Source of the DNA: Bacteroidales bacterium UBA5371
Lineage (GTDB): Bacteria; Bacteroidota; Bacteroidia; Bacteroidales; P3
DNA length: 16,883 nucleotides
Assembly: GCA_002407855.1 (NCBI GenBank)
Contig: DHPF01000004.1
Span: forward strand, 25,716 to 42,598
Reading direction: 5' to 3'
How positions within the stretch are numbered: the stretch's first letter is position 1; every line of letters begins with the position of its first letter. The notes below the pieces were generated by a model. The model was not told where the DNA came from and did no database searches. It saw only the letters and a program-made list of their open reading frames with translations. Shown piece after piece: positions 16,173 through 16,883 of the stretch. Made by a program: the position numbers and the translations under genes.

Positions 16173-16763
16173 TTAATTTAGAAGAGCCGTAAGATTGGTT
16201 ATTATGAGTTTAACACTCATTGCCAAAAGGATAACTCCAAAGAACTTTCTTAAAATATAAATTCCTGCCTTACCTAATATCCTCTCTACAAGATGAACTT
16301 TCTTTATTACAAAATAGACTACCAGCATATTTATTGCTATTGCTATAATTAGGTTTGTAACAGATATTTCTGCTCTTAAAGAAAGTGTTGTTGTAAGAGT
16401 TCCTGCACCAGCAATAAGAGGAAAAACCATAGGAACAATGGTTGAATGCCCACTTGGACCATCATTTTTGAAAATTTCTATATTAAAAGTCATCTCAACA
16501 GCCAAAGCAATCAGAATAACAGCACCTGCAATGGCAAAAGAGGCAATATCAACCCCAAAAAGTTTTAGAAGTCCCTCCCCTAAAAATAGAAATAAGACCA
16601 TAAGCCCAAAAGAAATCAGTGCTGCCTTACCTGCTTGCACCTTTTTCCCTGATGAGTTCAAATCAATAATAATAGGAACAGCTCCAGTAATATCAATTAC
16701 CGCAAACAAAACCATAAAAGCCGTAAAAATCTGCCTAATATCTAATGTGAAATCAATTAACAT
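16173..16763 (-). CDS. MarC family integral membrane protein
   Basis: A 196-residue hydrophobic protein of the MarC/UPF0056 family. About six membrane-spanning segments are visible, including IFTAFMVLFAVIDITGAVPI at the N-terminus, a pair around residues 45-90, one after GHSTIVPMVFPLIAGAGT, and two toward the C-terminus. The FAVIDITGAVPI and PLIAGAGT segments are typical family positions. It is an inner-membrane protein whose biochemical function is not established; despite the name, E. coli MarC is not clearly involved in antibiotic resistance. It is convergent with tetR, with only 16 bases between the stop codons and no obvious shared terminator. Confidence 0.92.
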   Translation of the reverse strand: MLIDFTLDIRQIFTAFMVLFAVIDITGAVPIIIDLNSSGKKVQAGKAALISFGLMVLFLFLGEGLLKLFGVDIASFAIAGAVILIALAVEMTFNIEIFKNDGPSGHSTIVPMVFPLIAGAGTLTTTLSLRAEISVTNLIIAIAINMLVVYFVIKKVHLVERILGKAGIYILRKFFGVILLAMSVKLIITNLTALLN

Positions 16764-16794
16764 AAACCTATAATAAATAGAAATTAATAAAGTG

Positions 16795-16825
16795 CAAAAT
16801 TAGTAATAATCCATCAAATACGAAA
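16795..16825 (-). promoter_or_regulatory. Promoter of the marC-family gene
   Basis: On the minus strand TTTC (16822-16825), 19 bases, TAATTTTG (16795-16802): a perfect -7 box and a 3-of-4 -33 box. The predicted leader before the ATG at 16763 is about 25-28 bases. Confidence 0.65.
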
Positions 16826-16838
16826 TTAATTCTATTAA

Positions 16839-16883
16839 CTCTTGATTCTAATTTTCTATCTCTTGATTCTAATTTATTAACTC
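16839..16883. repeat. Tandem repeat with 21-base period at the window edge
   Basis: CTCTTGATTCTAATTT occurs at 16839-16854 and 16860-16875, exactly 21 bases apart. The window ends with CTC at 16881-16883, where a third copy would begin. The five-base linkers differ (TCTAT, ATTAA). The extent beyond the window is unknown. Confidence 0.75.

Noticed and set aside
16438..16773. Plus-strand reading frame opposite the marC-family gene
   Set aside because: It is the shadow of a well-supported membrane protein gene and has no promoter or recognisable motif.

Overview
The window looks like an AT-rich chromosome segment from an anaerobic member of the Bacteroidota, probably Bacteroidales. The evidence is the repeated use of the Bacteroidota sigma-factor promoter (TTTG, 18-21 bases, TAnnTTTG) in front of almost every gene and RNA, a Cas9 and a 45-base CRISPR repeat of the type II-C kind found in this phylum, and a large acyl-CoA dehydratase activase typical of strict anaerobes. 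Species cannot be named from the sequence.

Layout. 1-290: a tRNA-Ser(TGA) on the minus strand with its own promoter, then the promoter of a deoxyhypusine-synthase-like gene (288-1304). 1305-1814: a gene-free interval holding a terminator-like hairpin and, on the minus strand at about 1607-1697, an unannotated tracrRNA with promoter, anti-repeat, nexus hairpin and strong terminator; it is transcribed away from cas9. 1815-7196: cas9, cas1 and cas2, tightly packed on the plus strand, with no csn2 or cas4, hence subtype II-C. 7197-7926: remains of a Mu-like prophage head module, namely the C-terminal end of a probable MuF-type/toxin-like protein and a truncated virion-morphogenesis (gpG-like) gene that runs directly into the first CRISPR repeat. 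7927-11043: a CRISPR array of 42 repeats of 45 bases and 41 spacers (38 of 30 bases, 3 of 29), closed by a terminator-like hairpin made partly from the last repeat. 11044-16156: a promoter and a perfect 22-bp palindromic operator, then a 1400-residue BadF/BcrA-type activase gene and a TetR-family regulator gene, evidently one operon. 16173-16763: a convergent marC-family membrane protein gene. The window ends inside a 21-base tandem repeat.

How the parts work together. The CRISPR locus appears complete and intact: Cas9 keeps the RuvC and HNH catalytic residues, Cas1 and Cas2 keep their key residues, and the tracrRNA anti-repeat pairs with the first 24 bases of the array repeat. Each repeat also carries a promoter-like element (GTTG-N19-TATTTTTG), so crRNAs may be transcribed unit by unit, as described for Neisseria type II-C. 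Two spacers (numbers 11 and 13) are the same 30-base site from two diverged phage alleles differing only by synonymous changes. Downstream, the TetR protein probably binds the palindrome overlapping the start of its operon and controls the activase and itself.
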